This document shows positions 13,331 to 24,286 of a DNA stretch of 64,000 nucleotides, in pieces. The DNA is from Mangifera indica. Its lineage: Eukaryota > Streptophyta > Magnoliopsida > Sapindales > Anacardiaceae. The notes under the pieces were generated by a model. It saw only the letters and a list, made by a program, of their open reading frames with translations, was not told the origin of the DNA and made no database searches. The DNA lies in NCBI RefSeq assembly GCF_011075055.1, contig NC_058137.1, forward strand, positions 26,335,463 to 26,399,462, read 5' to 3'. Numbering within the stretch: position 1 is the stretch's first letter; each line of letters begins with the position of its first letter. A program made the position numbers and the translations under genes.

Positions 13331-14672
13331 ATTGAATGAAAATGTATGTAACTTATCACATAAAATAAAAGCCTAACCAAGATTCTCATATTGATACGAC
13401 TTCGTATAAAGACATCATGGCCACACTTTATCTATTTGTTCACAAAACTAAATTATATTTAATCAAATTTTAAAATTGAAACCCACCTCACCAATTTTTT
13501 TTTTTTTCAATCCAATGAAAGCATATTCTTTGGTGAGCAATATTTTGTATAAGAATAACAAAATTATGCGAATTTAAATTTAAATATTTTAAAAATATTT
13601 AAATAATATATTATTATTTAATTGATTGATTGAATGATTAATTAAAATTATATTTAATCAAATTTTAAAATTGAACCCACCTCACCAATTTTTTTTATTT
13701 TTTTTCAATCCAATGAAAGCATATTTTTTGGTGAGCAATATTTTATGTAAGAATAACAAAATTATGTGTATTTAAATTTAAATATTTTAAAAATATTTAA
13801 ATAATATATTATTATATGATTAATTAATTGAATGATTAATTAAAATTCAAAATTGCACAACATTGTCAATGTAAAACTAATAGTTATATATGAATACAAA
13901 TAAATTTAAATATTATATTTGTGTGATTTAAATATTTAGAGTACTTCTTATAAAAAATTATTCAGACTTATAATGACGTATTTATAAATTTATATCTTTA
14001 ATATATATAATTTATACAAGAAATATTGTTAATTCTCGAACACAAAAAGATCAAATAAAAACAAAATTGTCGATGAATTATTGATTTGTGTATCAAAATT
14101 GTCGGCGAATTATTGAATGAAAATGTATGTAACTTATCACATAAAATAAAAAACTAACCAAGATTCTCATATTGATACAACTTCGTATAAAGACATCATG
14201 GCCACACTTGATCTATTTGTTCACAAAATTAAATTATATTTAATCAAATTTTAAAATTGAAACCCACCTTACCAATTTTTTTTTTTTCAATCCAATGAAA
14301 GCATATTCTTTGGTGAGCAATATTTTATGTAAGGCTAACAAAATTATAAGTATCTAAATTTAAATATTTAATAAAATATTTAAATAAAATATTATTATAT
14401 TATTGATTAATTAAATGATTAATGAAAATTCAAAGTCGCATAGCATTGTCTATATAAAACTAGTAGTTACATATGAATGCAAATAAATTTAAGTATTATA
14501 TTTGTGTGATTTAAATGTTTAGAGTACTTCTTATAAAAAATTATTGGGTCGACATATTTATAAATTTATATCTTTAATATATATAATTTATATAAGAAAT
14601 ATTGTTAATTCTCGGACACGAAAAATCAAATAAAAACAAAATTGTAGGTGAATTATTGATTTGGGTTATAAA
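13331..14672. repeat. Tandem duplication of an AT-rich block (two units, one with an inner repeat)
   Basis: The sequence starting ATTGAATGAAAATGTATG at 13331 recurs at 14112 (offset 781) and stays similar to about 14672. Shared landmarks include GACATCATGGCCACACTT, CAATCCAATGAAAGCATA and TTTAGAGTACTTCTTATAAA. The first unit also has an internal direct repeat: the segment from 13451 recurs from 13646 (offset 195). The second unit lacks that extra copy and is therefore shorter. It has no coding potential. Confidence 0.8.
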
Positions 14673-16209
14673 ATTAAATAAGAATATTTTTATAATAAAA
14701 TAATAAAAACAATTTTAAAACATTTTGGGTAATTCTTAAGAAAATATGTCAAATATTTAAGGTAGAAATTGTGAAATAACCGCTTGATAATATAATTAGG
14801 CTAAGATTTTGACCACGTAACTATGCAGAAAAAAGTAAAATTAGATATATAAAAATATGTATAATTTTATGTATAGATAATAATATATTTTTATTTGTGT
14901 ATAAATTTATATATATTATTTTATTATAATTTTATTTTTAATTTAAAATTATTTTAAATAAATTATTATAAAATAATATAATTAAAAATAGTAAGGAGTA
15001 AGATCAATTAGAAAAAAAAAAAAAAGCAGAAGATTTTAATGAAGTAAAAAACAAATAAACAAATTAAGAAGCAGCCAAAAATGGCACAGTTTCCCAAATC
15101 CAAACACATGATTCAGATTACGAACAAAGGTGTGAACATCAAAAGTCAAAAAAGATCGGAAGCAGCAATGAGACTGCGCCACATGATCCAGTGCAACTGC
15201 AGGGATTAAATTAGTGATGCATGAGCTGTCACTGATCGTACGTTTCACATGCAAAATGCGTACAAAAGACGATGACGATGAATGAAGCATTTGATGGGGG
15301 AAGCACTTAAGGTGAGAAGAGAAGTCGCTTATCGCACCACATGATTAAAGCTGCTTTTGGGCTTTGGATTTTGGCGTTTTCCGATTGAATTATTGAATTA
15401 TTCGATTTGATTTATTGATTGAATTTATATATAAATATTTATTTATTTAAAATTTTGTTAAATTTAATAAATTTATTTGAAATATGATTAATATTTGATA
15501 TTATTTAAAAAATATATAATAATTTGATAATAAATTAAATTGGTTGATTATTTGATTAAACTAACAAACTTTGAACCAATAAAATGACTGACTTGATTTT
15601 AACCATCGACACTTACAATTATAGAAACTTTGTACCAACAAACTTAGTTATGATTATGACCATTTGAGCACATTTTGATTACAATTTTTGTCATTAACTT
15701 GTATGTTATTGTGATTTTAACCATCAACATTTACATTTTTAAGTGCTATTTAATCGGATCCTGTAAGATCACGTTTTAGTTAGTATGAATTCGATTATTG
15801 AATCTCACTAGATTGTTGGTGATCACATTTATGAGTAATATGATATTTTTATAAAAGTTAAATAATTTTAAAATAATATAATTATTTACGTATTTACATT
15901 ATGTGGGTCATTTTTTAGTAATAGAGTTAAATTTTGGATAAAAAATTGAATTTTAGAAATTTAAAAAGGGTTATAATTTATAATTTCCTAAAACCTAAGT
16001 GGAAAATTATAATTTACGACAAAATTCAGTTTGAATATTTTCAATGAAATTGATTATAAAGTAAAAAAAAACAAACCTAGAAACTTGTGGCCAGACCATG
16101 ATGGGCCATTTTAAAAGGCCAGTGTTATGGGCCTTATGGCCTTTGATTGTCCAAAGGACATACTAGCCGAGGACCCAAAATAGGCCCACTGAATTTTAAA
16201 TTTATATTA
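14673..16209. other. Intergenic, with a short less AT-rich island at about 15040-15360
   Basis: Most of this is AT-rich and without features. The island at about 15040-15360 has mixed base composition and no transposon hallmarks. It may be conserved non-coding DNA or an old exon remnant, but I recognise no protein in any frame (including the minus-strand frame at 15036-15290). Another AT-rich stretch at about 15370-15620 resembles decayed GGTTTGATT-type MITE sequence. Confidence 0.4.
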
Positions 16210-16846
16210 GGCCGAAGGGTTTATTTCTATCCAAAATTCATCGCATTCCCAAAATGTTATTCATTAACTATAAAAAATTTAAAAACTTACCTATAGACTA
16301 TTAAAAAATTTAACATGATTAATTTAATTTAAAGGATAAAATCATTATTTCATTAGTATTACATTTTCCCTTTTAAATTTAAAAAACTAATTATTTCTTT
16401 CAGAATTAATCTTTAAAATATTATATTTTTCTCTTTAGAGTTTTTTTTTTTTTCTCCCTCTCTTTTTTGATGTCGTCATCGACCAACTTCACTCTCTCCC
16501 TCCCCTTTTCTAGCACCTCTCTAGATAAAGATCATCATCTTCGTTACAGATGAAAACATTCTTTATTCGAAGACACATTAGAAAAGGGGAGGGAGAGAGT
16601 GAAGCTGACTAGTGACGACATTAGAAAAAAGAGGGGGAAAAAAAAGAAACCCTAGGGAGAGAAATATAACATTTCAAAGTTTAATCATGAGAGAAATTAT
16701 TAATTTTCTAAACCTATAAGGAAAGAGATAATGTTAACTGAGTCTGTTAATTTTAATACCTAACGAGTGAATGTTTGAATTTTCAATAGTTAATGCGTTC
16801 CATTTTGGGATGCAATAAACTTTGGGTGGGAATAAGTCCTTTCGCC
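16210..16846. mobile_element. GGCCAAA foldback (MULE-like) element, copy A
   Basis: The left end GGCCGAAGGGTTTATTTC is inverted at the right end as GGAATAAGTCCTTTCGCC. Flanks TTTATATTA (16201-16209) and TTTAGATTA (16847-16855) form a 9-bp target duplication with one mismatch. At 637 bp it is close in size to copy C. The centre (about 16440-16640) is itself an inverted repeat, with CTCTCCCTCCCC answered by GGGGAGGGAGAG. It has no coding capacity. Confidence 0.75.
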
Positions 16847-16864
16847 TTTAGATTATATCTTAAA

Positions 16865-17215
16865 CAATAAAACTATACCTATACATTTTTTTTATATATA
16901 ATTTAAGCAATAAAACTATGTGTACCCACTTTGGGTACACAAATGTGTACACATTTATATGTGTCATTATGTGATTGAATGATTTTGAATTAAGAATAAA
17001 ACAATAACCAATCATATGATGATACATATGAGTGTGTATATATTTGTGTACCCAAAGTGGGTACACATAGCATTGCTCATAATTTAAGTATACAGATAGT
17101 GTGTTATTATATTATTAAATAATTTTTAATTAAAAATAAATTAACATTCAATTACATAATGATATATTATTTATATATTTAAATTATATAACAAAAATAT
17201 ATACAAATGATTTCA
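16865..17215. mobile_element. AT-rich MITE copy interrupted by a younger copy of the same family
   Basis: The outer copy runs from about 16865 to 17215 and contains the family core (TTTTTAATTAAAAATAAATT, near 17123-17142). It is split by a 173-bp inner copy at 16906-17078. The inner copy has strong inverted ends, CTATGTGTACCCACTTTGGG on the left and CCCAAAGTGGGTACACATAG on the right, flanked by ATAATTTA at 16898-16905 and 17079-17086. Removing the inner copy and one flank restores a continuous outer copy. Confidence 0.75.
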
Positions 17216-17445
17216 ATATTAAACCATCCCACGATTATGTTGCTTGGTTACGCATAATCTATATACCCATTTTGAATACATAAAATGGATATAAAAAATC
17301 ATATGATCACATGATTGCACACTTTGAGTATATAAAATTGGTACAAATGATTGTACTCAATCACATAATTATATATTATCTATTTTGTATATTTAAAATA
17401 TGTACATATAACATTGTTCTATTTTACAAAATTGGGTAATATTTA

Positions 17446-18268
17446 AAGGGCAAAGAACTATTTCTCACCCAAGTTTTAATTCAATTTTAAAATCATATAT
17501 GTGGCTATGAAAAATCTAAATACCCACTCATACCTAACTGTTATTAAATTTTTCTATTAGAAATAAAGATAAAATTGTTATTTTACTGTTAATATTAGAA
17601 AAGATAAAATTCATTATATATTCTCTATAGGTTTTAAAAATTAACAATTTCATTATTGCCTGAAGTTTTCAAACTTTGAAAAGTAATATTTTCACCCCAA
17701 ACCTAAGGTTTTCATATTTTTCAAATTCAACCGCCTCAAAACTTTCAAAAATAGTAATTTCACCATCACTTTTGAACTTCACTTTTTAGAATTTTTCCGA
17801 CGTCTTCTTTAACGTTCTCCTTTGCTTGAACTGACGGTAAACACTAGTATGATGAAGAAATCTCCATCTCTTGGTCGCACCATATTTTTCCATCAACTCA
17901 AGTGAAAAAGGAGGTTGGAAGAGATGTTAAAAGCTAAAGTTTAAGTGTGAGGATAAAACTGTTGTTTTTAAAAGTTTTGGGGGCAAGCATAGTTTGAAAA
18001 AGATGAAAACCTTAGGTTTAGAAGAAAAATATTACTTTTCAAAGTTTAACAACTTTAAATAGGGGTGAAATTGTTAGTTTTTAAAATTTAAGAAAAACAA
18101 TATAATGAATTTTATATCTTTTTAATATTAATAGTAAAATGATAATTTTATCTTATTTTTAATTAAAAATTTAATAATAATTAGACTATAAATAAATATT
18201 TAAAATTTTTAATTATTATAAATATGTTTTTAAAATTTAACTTAAAACTTAGAAAATAACCCTTTACC
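17446..18268. mobile_element. GGCCAAA foldback (MULE-like) element, copy B
   Basis: The left end is AAGGGCAAAGAACTATTTCT, and the inverted right end is AGAAAATAACCCTTTACC. Flanks TAATATTTA (17437-17445) and TAATATAAA (18269-18277) match at 7 of 9 positions. The inner arms share the family pattern: the Thr/Lys-poor AT-rich spacer, then mirrored AAACTTTGAAAAGTAATATT near 17672 and AATATTACTTTTCAAAGTTT near 18029. No open reading frame of note. Confidence 0.65.
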
Positions 18269-18659
18269 TAATATAAAGCTCTAGAACTTTAGCAAAAGAT
18301 AAGAAAGTAAACGCATGATTGATTTCAGCAGCCGAATTATTCAAAAACAGGATGATTTCACCCACAGGATACTCACAAAAACGTTGGCTCCATCTTTCTT
18401 ACCTGCTCACACTGAAATTCTTCTCTCTCCAAATTTCGGATAAAGCCAATCCTGCAAATCATATCCAGTTTCTTTTCTTTTTTAAAGAAATTGAAAATTC
18501 CTTACAGGAAGAAACTTCAGAAAATACAAAACTAGTAGAGCTCGCAGTAAGAGTGGGGTCCAGGGCATAGAAAGGAAGGAAGCTTACGCAATTATCACAA
18601 GAAAGAACCAGACAATCTTAAAGTGAGTAAGATAGAATACCTCCGAGTAAGAGATCCAA

Positions 18660-18671
18660 TTATCCTTATCC
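18660..18671 (+). promoter_or_regulatory. Tandem TTATCC motifs upstream of the aluminium-induced protein gene
   Basis: TTATCCTTATCC is two directly abutting TTATCC motifs, also readable as GATAA-type boxes on the other strand. They lie 18 bp before a TATA match and about 80 bp before the ATG. TTATCC is the sugar-repressive element described in plant promoters. A sugar- or dark-responsive role here is inference, but it fits what is known of relatives induced by starvation and dormancy. Confidence 0.45.
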
Positions 18672-18688
18672 ATAATTACAATTCATCT

Positions 18689-18696
18689 TATAAATA
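18689..18696 (+). promoter_or_regulatory. Probable TATA box of the aluminium-induced protein gene
   Basis: TATAAATA lies 54 bp before the ATG at 18750. That would leave a short 5' UTR of roughly 25 bases if used in the usual way. Confidence 0.5.
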
Positions 18697-18749
18697 TCAT
18701 AATCATCCATCTGAAATTATTTATCAAATTCGTGTAAATTTATTCAACC

Positions 18750-19840
18750 ATGTTGGCAATTTTCCACAAGGCGTTTGCTCACCCGCCGGAGGAGCTCAAC
18801 AGTCCGGCATCTCACAGTGGTTCCAGGAGGCCTAAACTTCCCCAAGAGACTCTCCAGGACTTCCTTTCTCATCACCCTCACAACACTTACTCTGTCAACT
18901 TCGGCCATGCAGCTGCTCTTGCTTATGTTCGCCCTGAAACCCCTTTATCTCATCATCAGAGGTATCTCATCTTTCAGTCACATTGTCATGTTTGCGATCC
19001 ACTGCTTAATGTGAATGATTTTGCAGGTTGTTTTGTGGGTTTGACGACATGTATTGCGTGTTCATGGGGAGCTTGAACAACTTGAATTCACTCAATAGGC
19101 AATATGGTTTGTCCAAGGGAGGCAATGAGTCAATGCTTGTTATTGAAGCATATCGAACTCTTAGAGACAGAGGTCCATACCCTGCTGATCAGGTTGTTAA
19201 GGATCTTGAAGGAAGTTTTGCTTTTGTTGTTTATGATAGCAAGAGTGGTACTGTCTTTGCTGCACTGGTATGTATGTAAATGTCGAGTATTTTTTATGTT
19301 GTTCAGAAATTGAAATTTGAACAAGCTGAGAATAAATAGTAAGTGAATTTGTTTATAAATTGTTGCAGGGTTCTGATGGTGGAGTTAAACTCTACTGGGG
19401 TATTGCAGCTGATGGCTCTGTGGTGATTTCTGATAATTTAGAGGTCATAAAAGCCGGCTGTGCCAAGTCATTTGCTCCTTTTCCCACAGGTACCAATGAA
19501 AAAACATTTATGTACACAAGATTTTAAAACCATACTGGAGTCTTTGATTACTGTTCCGGTTATAGATAAAATCACCATATTGAAGTTTTTATGTAAAAGT
19601 GAAAAATGATGAAGTGGGTCTGATATGGATGGTGATGGTGGATATGCAGGGTTCATGTTTCACAGTGAGGGCGGATTGATGAGCTTTGAGCATCCAATGA
19701 ACAAGATAAGGGCAATGCCAAGAATAGATAGTGAAGGAGTGCTGTGTGGAGCCAATTTCAAGGTTGATGTTTACACAAGGGTCAACAGTATTCCAAGGGT
19801 AGGAAGTGAAGCTGACTGGACTCAATGGGACTCACACTAG
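18750..19840 (+). CDS. Aluminium-induced / TSJT1-type protein with YGL and LRDR motifs (DUF3700)
   Basis: There are four exons: 18750-18961, 19027-19267, 19369-19489 and 19650-19840. All splice in phase to a 254-aa product, the normal family length. The defining motifs are present: YGL at residues 97-99 and LRDR at 116-119. Other conserved segments are DDMYCVFMGSLNNL, GSFAFVVYDSKSGTVF, KLYWGIAADGSVVISD and SFAPFPTGFMFHSEGGLMSF, with the C-terminal GANFKVDVYTRVNSIPR. The fold is related to class II glutamine amidotransferases (N-terminal nucleophile type), but the protein starts Met-Leu-Ala rather than exposing a catalytic Cys, so amidotransferase activity is doubtful. Relatives (stem-specific TSJT1, Arabidopsis At4g27450 and At3g15450) respond to aluminium, auxin, sugar starvation and darkness. 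It is convergent with BRX1 downstream. Confidence 0.95.
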
Positions 19841-20329
19841 TAGTCTTTTATGTAACCATTTCACTGAAATCACCAGTTCTTTTTCTTCTTCTTTTATTTT
19901 CTCTTGAAGAATTTTCTGAAAGTTTTATTTGTAGTGGACTTGTGTGTGCATTTTCTGAATCAATCTTGTGTTGTAAACTTGTACTCCGCCAGAAAGTATA
20001 AAGATCAGCAACAATGTTTTAGTATTTGGAATAGAAACTTGTATATTAAAGGAAACTTCATTTTAGTAATTTTTCCAGTTATCCATCGTCCTCTCCTATT
20101 GTTTGCAGAAAATATCTGATCAATCATGCTATGTCAACAAGAAAAAGAACAAAACTGCAAATGACACCACAATGAATAACAGCATATAAATTTTACATTT
20201 AAAAAAGGGAATCAACTGAGGGTGATCAATTCTGTGTCAAAGATGGCAAGAAAAAATTGGCAAAATTTTCCATTTTATCTGGATACAAGTGGATGTAAAT
20301 ATAATGTCGAAAGGGGCACAAGATAAATT
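19841..20329. other. Convergent intergenic spacer holding two 3' UTRs
   Basis: This 489-bp spacer lies between the stop codons of the aluminium-induced protein gene (+) and BRX1 (-). It presumably holds both 3' UTRs. No other element is seen. Confidence 0.6.
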
Positions 20330-23300
20330 TCATTCTTTCCACATATCAGCAAATTCATCAGGCTCCAACGGATTTGCTAGCTGGTGCATCTTTCTCCTAG
20401 TCTTAGCTTTAACTTTCTTTGCATACTTCCCAGCCTTTTGCTTTTTCTCCAAAGCTCGAATCTGAAAGTAAATTATTTCAATTAAGGTAAATTTACATGA
20501 GGTAAGGATAAGAAAAAGAACAAGAACCATCAAAATCATAAAGATTGTAAACAATAACCAAATGGCCTTTACATGTAAAATCTCCGAGGGCATTACATTT
20601 TACTTGAAAGAATCCATGATACATTTGGAGTATTCTTTTACCATGAGGAAATTTTAATAGATTAAAGCCCCCAACAACTTTACACAAAGTTAAAATCAGC
20701 TAACCTGGTTTGGAGATACGTAAAATGGATTCTCATACAGTGTTGGACCTCCAAAGCTGCCACCAAATATCTTGATTGGATTCAAACAAAATCTTGGACC
20801 AACCTATATGACAACATTTTCCAAATTAACCACCATCACAAGAAATCAACCATGTAAAGCCAAAAGCATATCACAAGAAAAACCTCAACAAGAGTCATTT
20901 TATCCAGGCCTCCCCGAGCCACTTTATCTGATTCATTATGAGGAACAGTTATCTGTGAGACAAGCAAATAGACCATTGATATCGTGAGAGACAATTTCAT
21001 CAAAAAAACAAAACCTTCATAACAATATTGGCTCAAAGATACAATAACTTTAAGAACTTTGAGAAATTATAATCAGCAATTTATAAAAGTTAACTTTATC
21101 ATTTTCAACATGAGAGCAAAGAAGTGACTTATCACAGACAAGAAAAACCGACTGCAAAAAGCCATGAATAGTCATAAATATTTAGACTATTACCAACCTG
21201 ATAATTGCGGAACCATACATGATCATCAACAATGGAAAAAGTAAACACATGATCATAATAAGGCTTAGATTTCCTGTGTTCCTTCGGAGTTCCAAATATC
21301 TAAAGCAGAAAAAAGAAAAAGACAATAAAGTCAGCTTATATTCAGAATGATAAAAAATGCCACAAAAAAACCATCTTGCAGATAATTGTATATGAATGAC
21401 AAATATTGTAGTGGAAGATATAGATGAATTTCACACCTATGATACAATGATTAGTAATATGGATTCATGCAGGAATTTACCACTTGGTGTGGTGTCCTCA
21501 AAGCATCTCACAAACCATAAATGAAAGAGTCCCAATAAATGAGCTAAAATAAAGACATAATTAAATTTGGTCATACCATCCACACAGAGAACGAGAATAC
21601 AGGTTCATGTTGTTGGTTTAACATGGGCATAAATTTTGGGGAGAAAATGTTAAAAGCATCACAATAATATGGATTTCAAGTATACCAAACATTTTAATCA
21701 ATAATTTGCAAAGAAAATTTTCCCCACATCACTCACACTGGAATCAGTCAGATGTAATTTTCCAGAATAACAGCTATGAGGGAAAAAAAAAAAAAAGAAA
21801 AAGGAAAAGCACTGTATAAATATTCCCAGAGTAAGAAAGAAAGTTAATTTATCCATATGTGAACAAATATCAACAGCAAGAAAACTGCCTGCTTTGAAAG
21901 TTGGAAGTAGAAACCAGAATACCTGAATGATCATCTCCTTTATAAGCTTCCAGTGAGCATCATTATCAAAATTGGATGAGAAAGTCAATAGAGGACGCGA
22001 CCCTTTAAGATGGTTTCCTGTAAGTTTCAGTTCCTCCATTGTGTGCACTAAAATGGCAAAACAATGTTTATTAACCAGCTCATATTTTTACATAATAACA
22101 ACTACAACGACTAAAATATAGCTGAAAATGGGGTATATCAATCTGTACAATGAATTAATAAGAAATGCAAGAAGTTATGCCCATAATATGCAAATATTGA
22201 TTACCAATGCAAGAGGCTCTTCCTATAACGCAGTCAGATGCTCTAATAACAATATCAGTATAAATCTGAAAGACAAGAATTACCGGCGTTTACTAAAAAT
22301 TTCACAGATGGGCCATTGGGGCACTTTGCCATCCAAAGATACAGGTCTTTATGTTTCCTGCACTGTAGTAGATAGGTTAAAAGAAGAGAGTATTAGTCAT
22401 CAAATTCAAATATATATTAAAACAAACCTACACCCCATGTTGCAACTTTAAAAATCAAACATTCACTCAAGTTCAGAATACCACAATTAGATCTCTTGCA
22501 GTGTAGCAAGAAGACCTCCTCATACCAACATTGTTGAGATCTATTTAATTTGTGTTTCAGCATGGGGAATATCGGGGTGCATACATGTGCTTAAAAGACA
22601 TTGCTAGAAAAAATCAATACTGAATAGTCAGTCCCAAAATTCATTTCCCCTGACTTATGATATGATAACTGTATCCATCAAATCATATCTAAGCGAAACA
22701 TTAAACTTCAGTTCTTCCTCCAAATTATACGCCACATACAGGACAATTATAATAAATCTATGATACAAAATATAATTTAAGTTCAACACAAGCTCTTGAT
22801 TTCTGATATTTTAATAAATTTTGGAATAGAAGCTAAACCTTCAAGTCAAATATTCTAACCAAAAAAAAAAAAAAACGTAGAAACTCGAAATTCATAAGAC
22901 CTTAAATTTACCTCAAAAAACAAACAGGAAGAACAGCTCTTAAGCTCAACAAGCTCATTCAAGGTAGCACCTTTACTACTTTTAGATTCAACCTTGTTAT
23001 CCTTCTTACAATGAGGCAAAAGTGACACCACATTCAACATCAAATGCCTATACCTAAAAAAAATCACAAAATGAAACCGACCCATTAATCATTTACCCTT
23101 CATAAACAAAATCAATACCGGAGAAAAATCAATAAAATCTCTAACCTGAAATTGATTCTGCGTGAACAAGTCACCAAAACCTTTTCTTTGTTTCTAAAGA
23201 CACCTGGGGCATCAGTTTCTTTGACTTCAGGCTTATCTTTCCACCCCAAAAGCGTTCTTTTAGGTCGCTCTTCGGTAGAATCATCGTCCTTCTTTGTGGG

Positions 23301-23342
23301 TTCAACAGCGTTGGTTTCACTGTGCTTTCGCTTCTTCCCCAT
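20330..23342 (-). CDS. BRX1: Ribosome biogenesis protein BRX1 homologue (Brix domain)
   Basis: Eight exons on the complement are 23146-23342, 22912-23053, 22284-22362, 21923-22047, 21198-21299, 20884-20952, 20705-20803 and 20330-20461. They join to 945 nt, 314 aa, as expected for plant BRX1. The ATG at 23342 starts MGKKRKHSE; the slightly longer upstream frame lacks an ATG. A basic N-terminus (KKRK) is followed by the Brix domain: FRYRHLMLNVVSLLPHCKKD, ATLNELVELKSCSSCLFFE, HKDLYLWMAKCPNGPSVKF, GSRPLLTFSSNFDNDAHW, HIWFRNYQITVPHNE and FCLNPIKIFGGSFGGPTLYE. The C-terminus is lysine-rich and ends PLEPDEFADMWKE. In yeast Brx1 is a nucleolar factor for 60S subunit and 27S pre-rRNA processing, and this is the plant counterpart. 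Arabidopsis At3g15460 and At1g52930 are the likely co-orthologues, both next to genes also found here. Confidence 0.96.
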
Positions 23343-24286
23343 CCTCTGCAAAAATGAAAAGAATGTGAAGAGTTTAAAAGTGAAGAAGAATTATGAGATA
23401 TTAAAGAGTAGATGCGTTTGAAGAGCGTTTTACTTTGAATTGGCTGCTGCACTTCGAGAGTTTGAAGAGGTTTAAATCCTTGTTAAACCTAGGGAAGTCG
23501 GGAGGAGAAAACGTTCGATGGGTTTGGGCCTTTTATTGGTCCCTTTTTCCAGCACTTGGTCTCTTTCTAGGCCCAATAATAAAAAAATAAAACCTAAGAA
23601 TTAATAAATTTGATAAAATATTAAAATCTTTTTAAAATTTTATTATATTTATAAAATTTTAACTTATTTAATATAATAATTATAAAATTAATTATTATAT
23701 TTTAGAATTATTCTTTTGTAAAGAGTTGTTTATCTATTTAATATGAACAAAACTTGTTTAAAAAAATAATAAATAAAAAATAGAAACAAAATTTCAAGAA
23801 TTGAGATATAATGGAAATTAATTAAAATAACATTTTTAATGTATCTAAATGACTTTCATCAACTTTTTACTATCAAAAAATTTATCATATGGAATGATTG
23901 GTTTTTACCTTTTACAAACAAATTATCCTTTATTATAATTAATAAATAATTTTTATTAATTAATTTTTTTAATAAATGAAATTTTAGATTAAAAAATTTA
24001 ATAGTGTTATGAACATATATTTTAATTATATAAATAAATATATATTAAAATATATTATTTTATAATTTTTAATTTTTAATTAAAAATAAAATAATACATA
24101 ATTATATAATAACACAAAAAAATATATATTTATTTATATTTTCCAAATAGATAATGATGGAAATATAAAAATCAGACTCGCCTACATCTGTCGTGTGACA
24201 TCTCACATTCAGTTCGGACACTTCTGGATTTCTGCAAAACTCCAGGTGCTTCAACTCCACGCGTGATCTAGCAACAAGAAGAAGCA
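23343..24286. other. Divergent promoter region between BRX1 and GCR2-like genes
   Basis: This 944-bp region lies between divergent start codons. The BRX1-proximal part holds the site II motifs. About 23580-24150 is very AT-rich, with a relic of the AT-rich MITE core at roughly 24005-24145, ending about 140 bp before the GCR2 ATG. No other gene is seen. Confidence 0.5.
23525..23575 (-). promoter_or_regulatory. Two site II (TGGGCC/GGCCCA) motifs in the BRX1 promoter
   Basis: TGGGCC (23525-23530) and GGCCCA (23570-23575) lie 183-233 bp upstream of the BRX1 ATG. Site II elements are bound by TCP factors and mark promoters of ribosomal-protein and ribosome-biogenesis genes, so they suit this gene. 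No exact telo-box (AAACCCTAA) was found, only the weaker AAACCTAGGG near 23484-23493. Confidence 0.5.

Noticed and set aside
15157..15166. AGATCGGAAG, resembling the start of a sequencing adapter
   Set aside because: Only ten bases match, with ordinary genomic sequence on both sides; coincidence.
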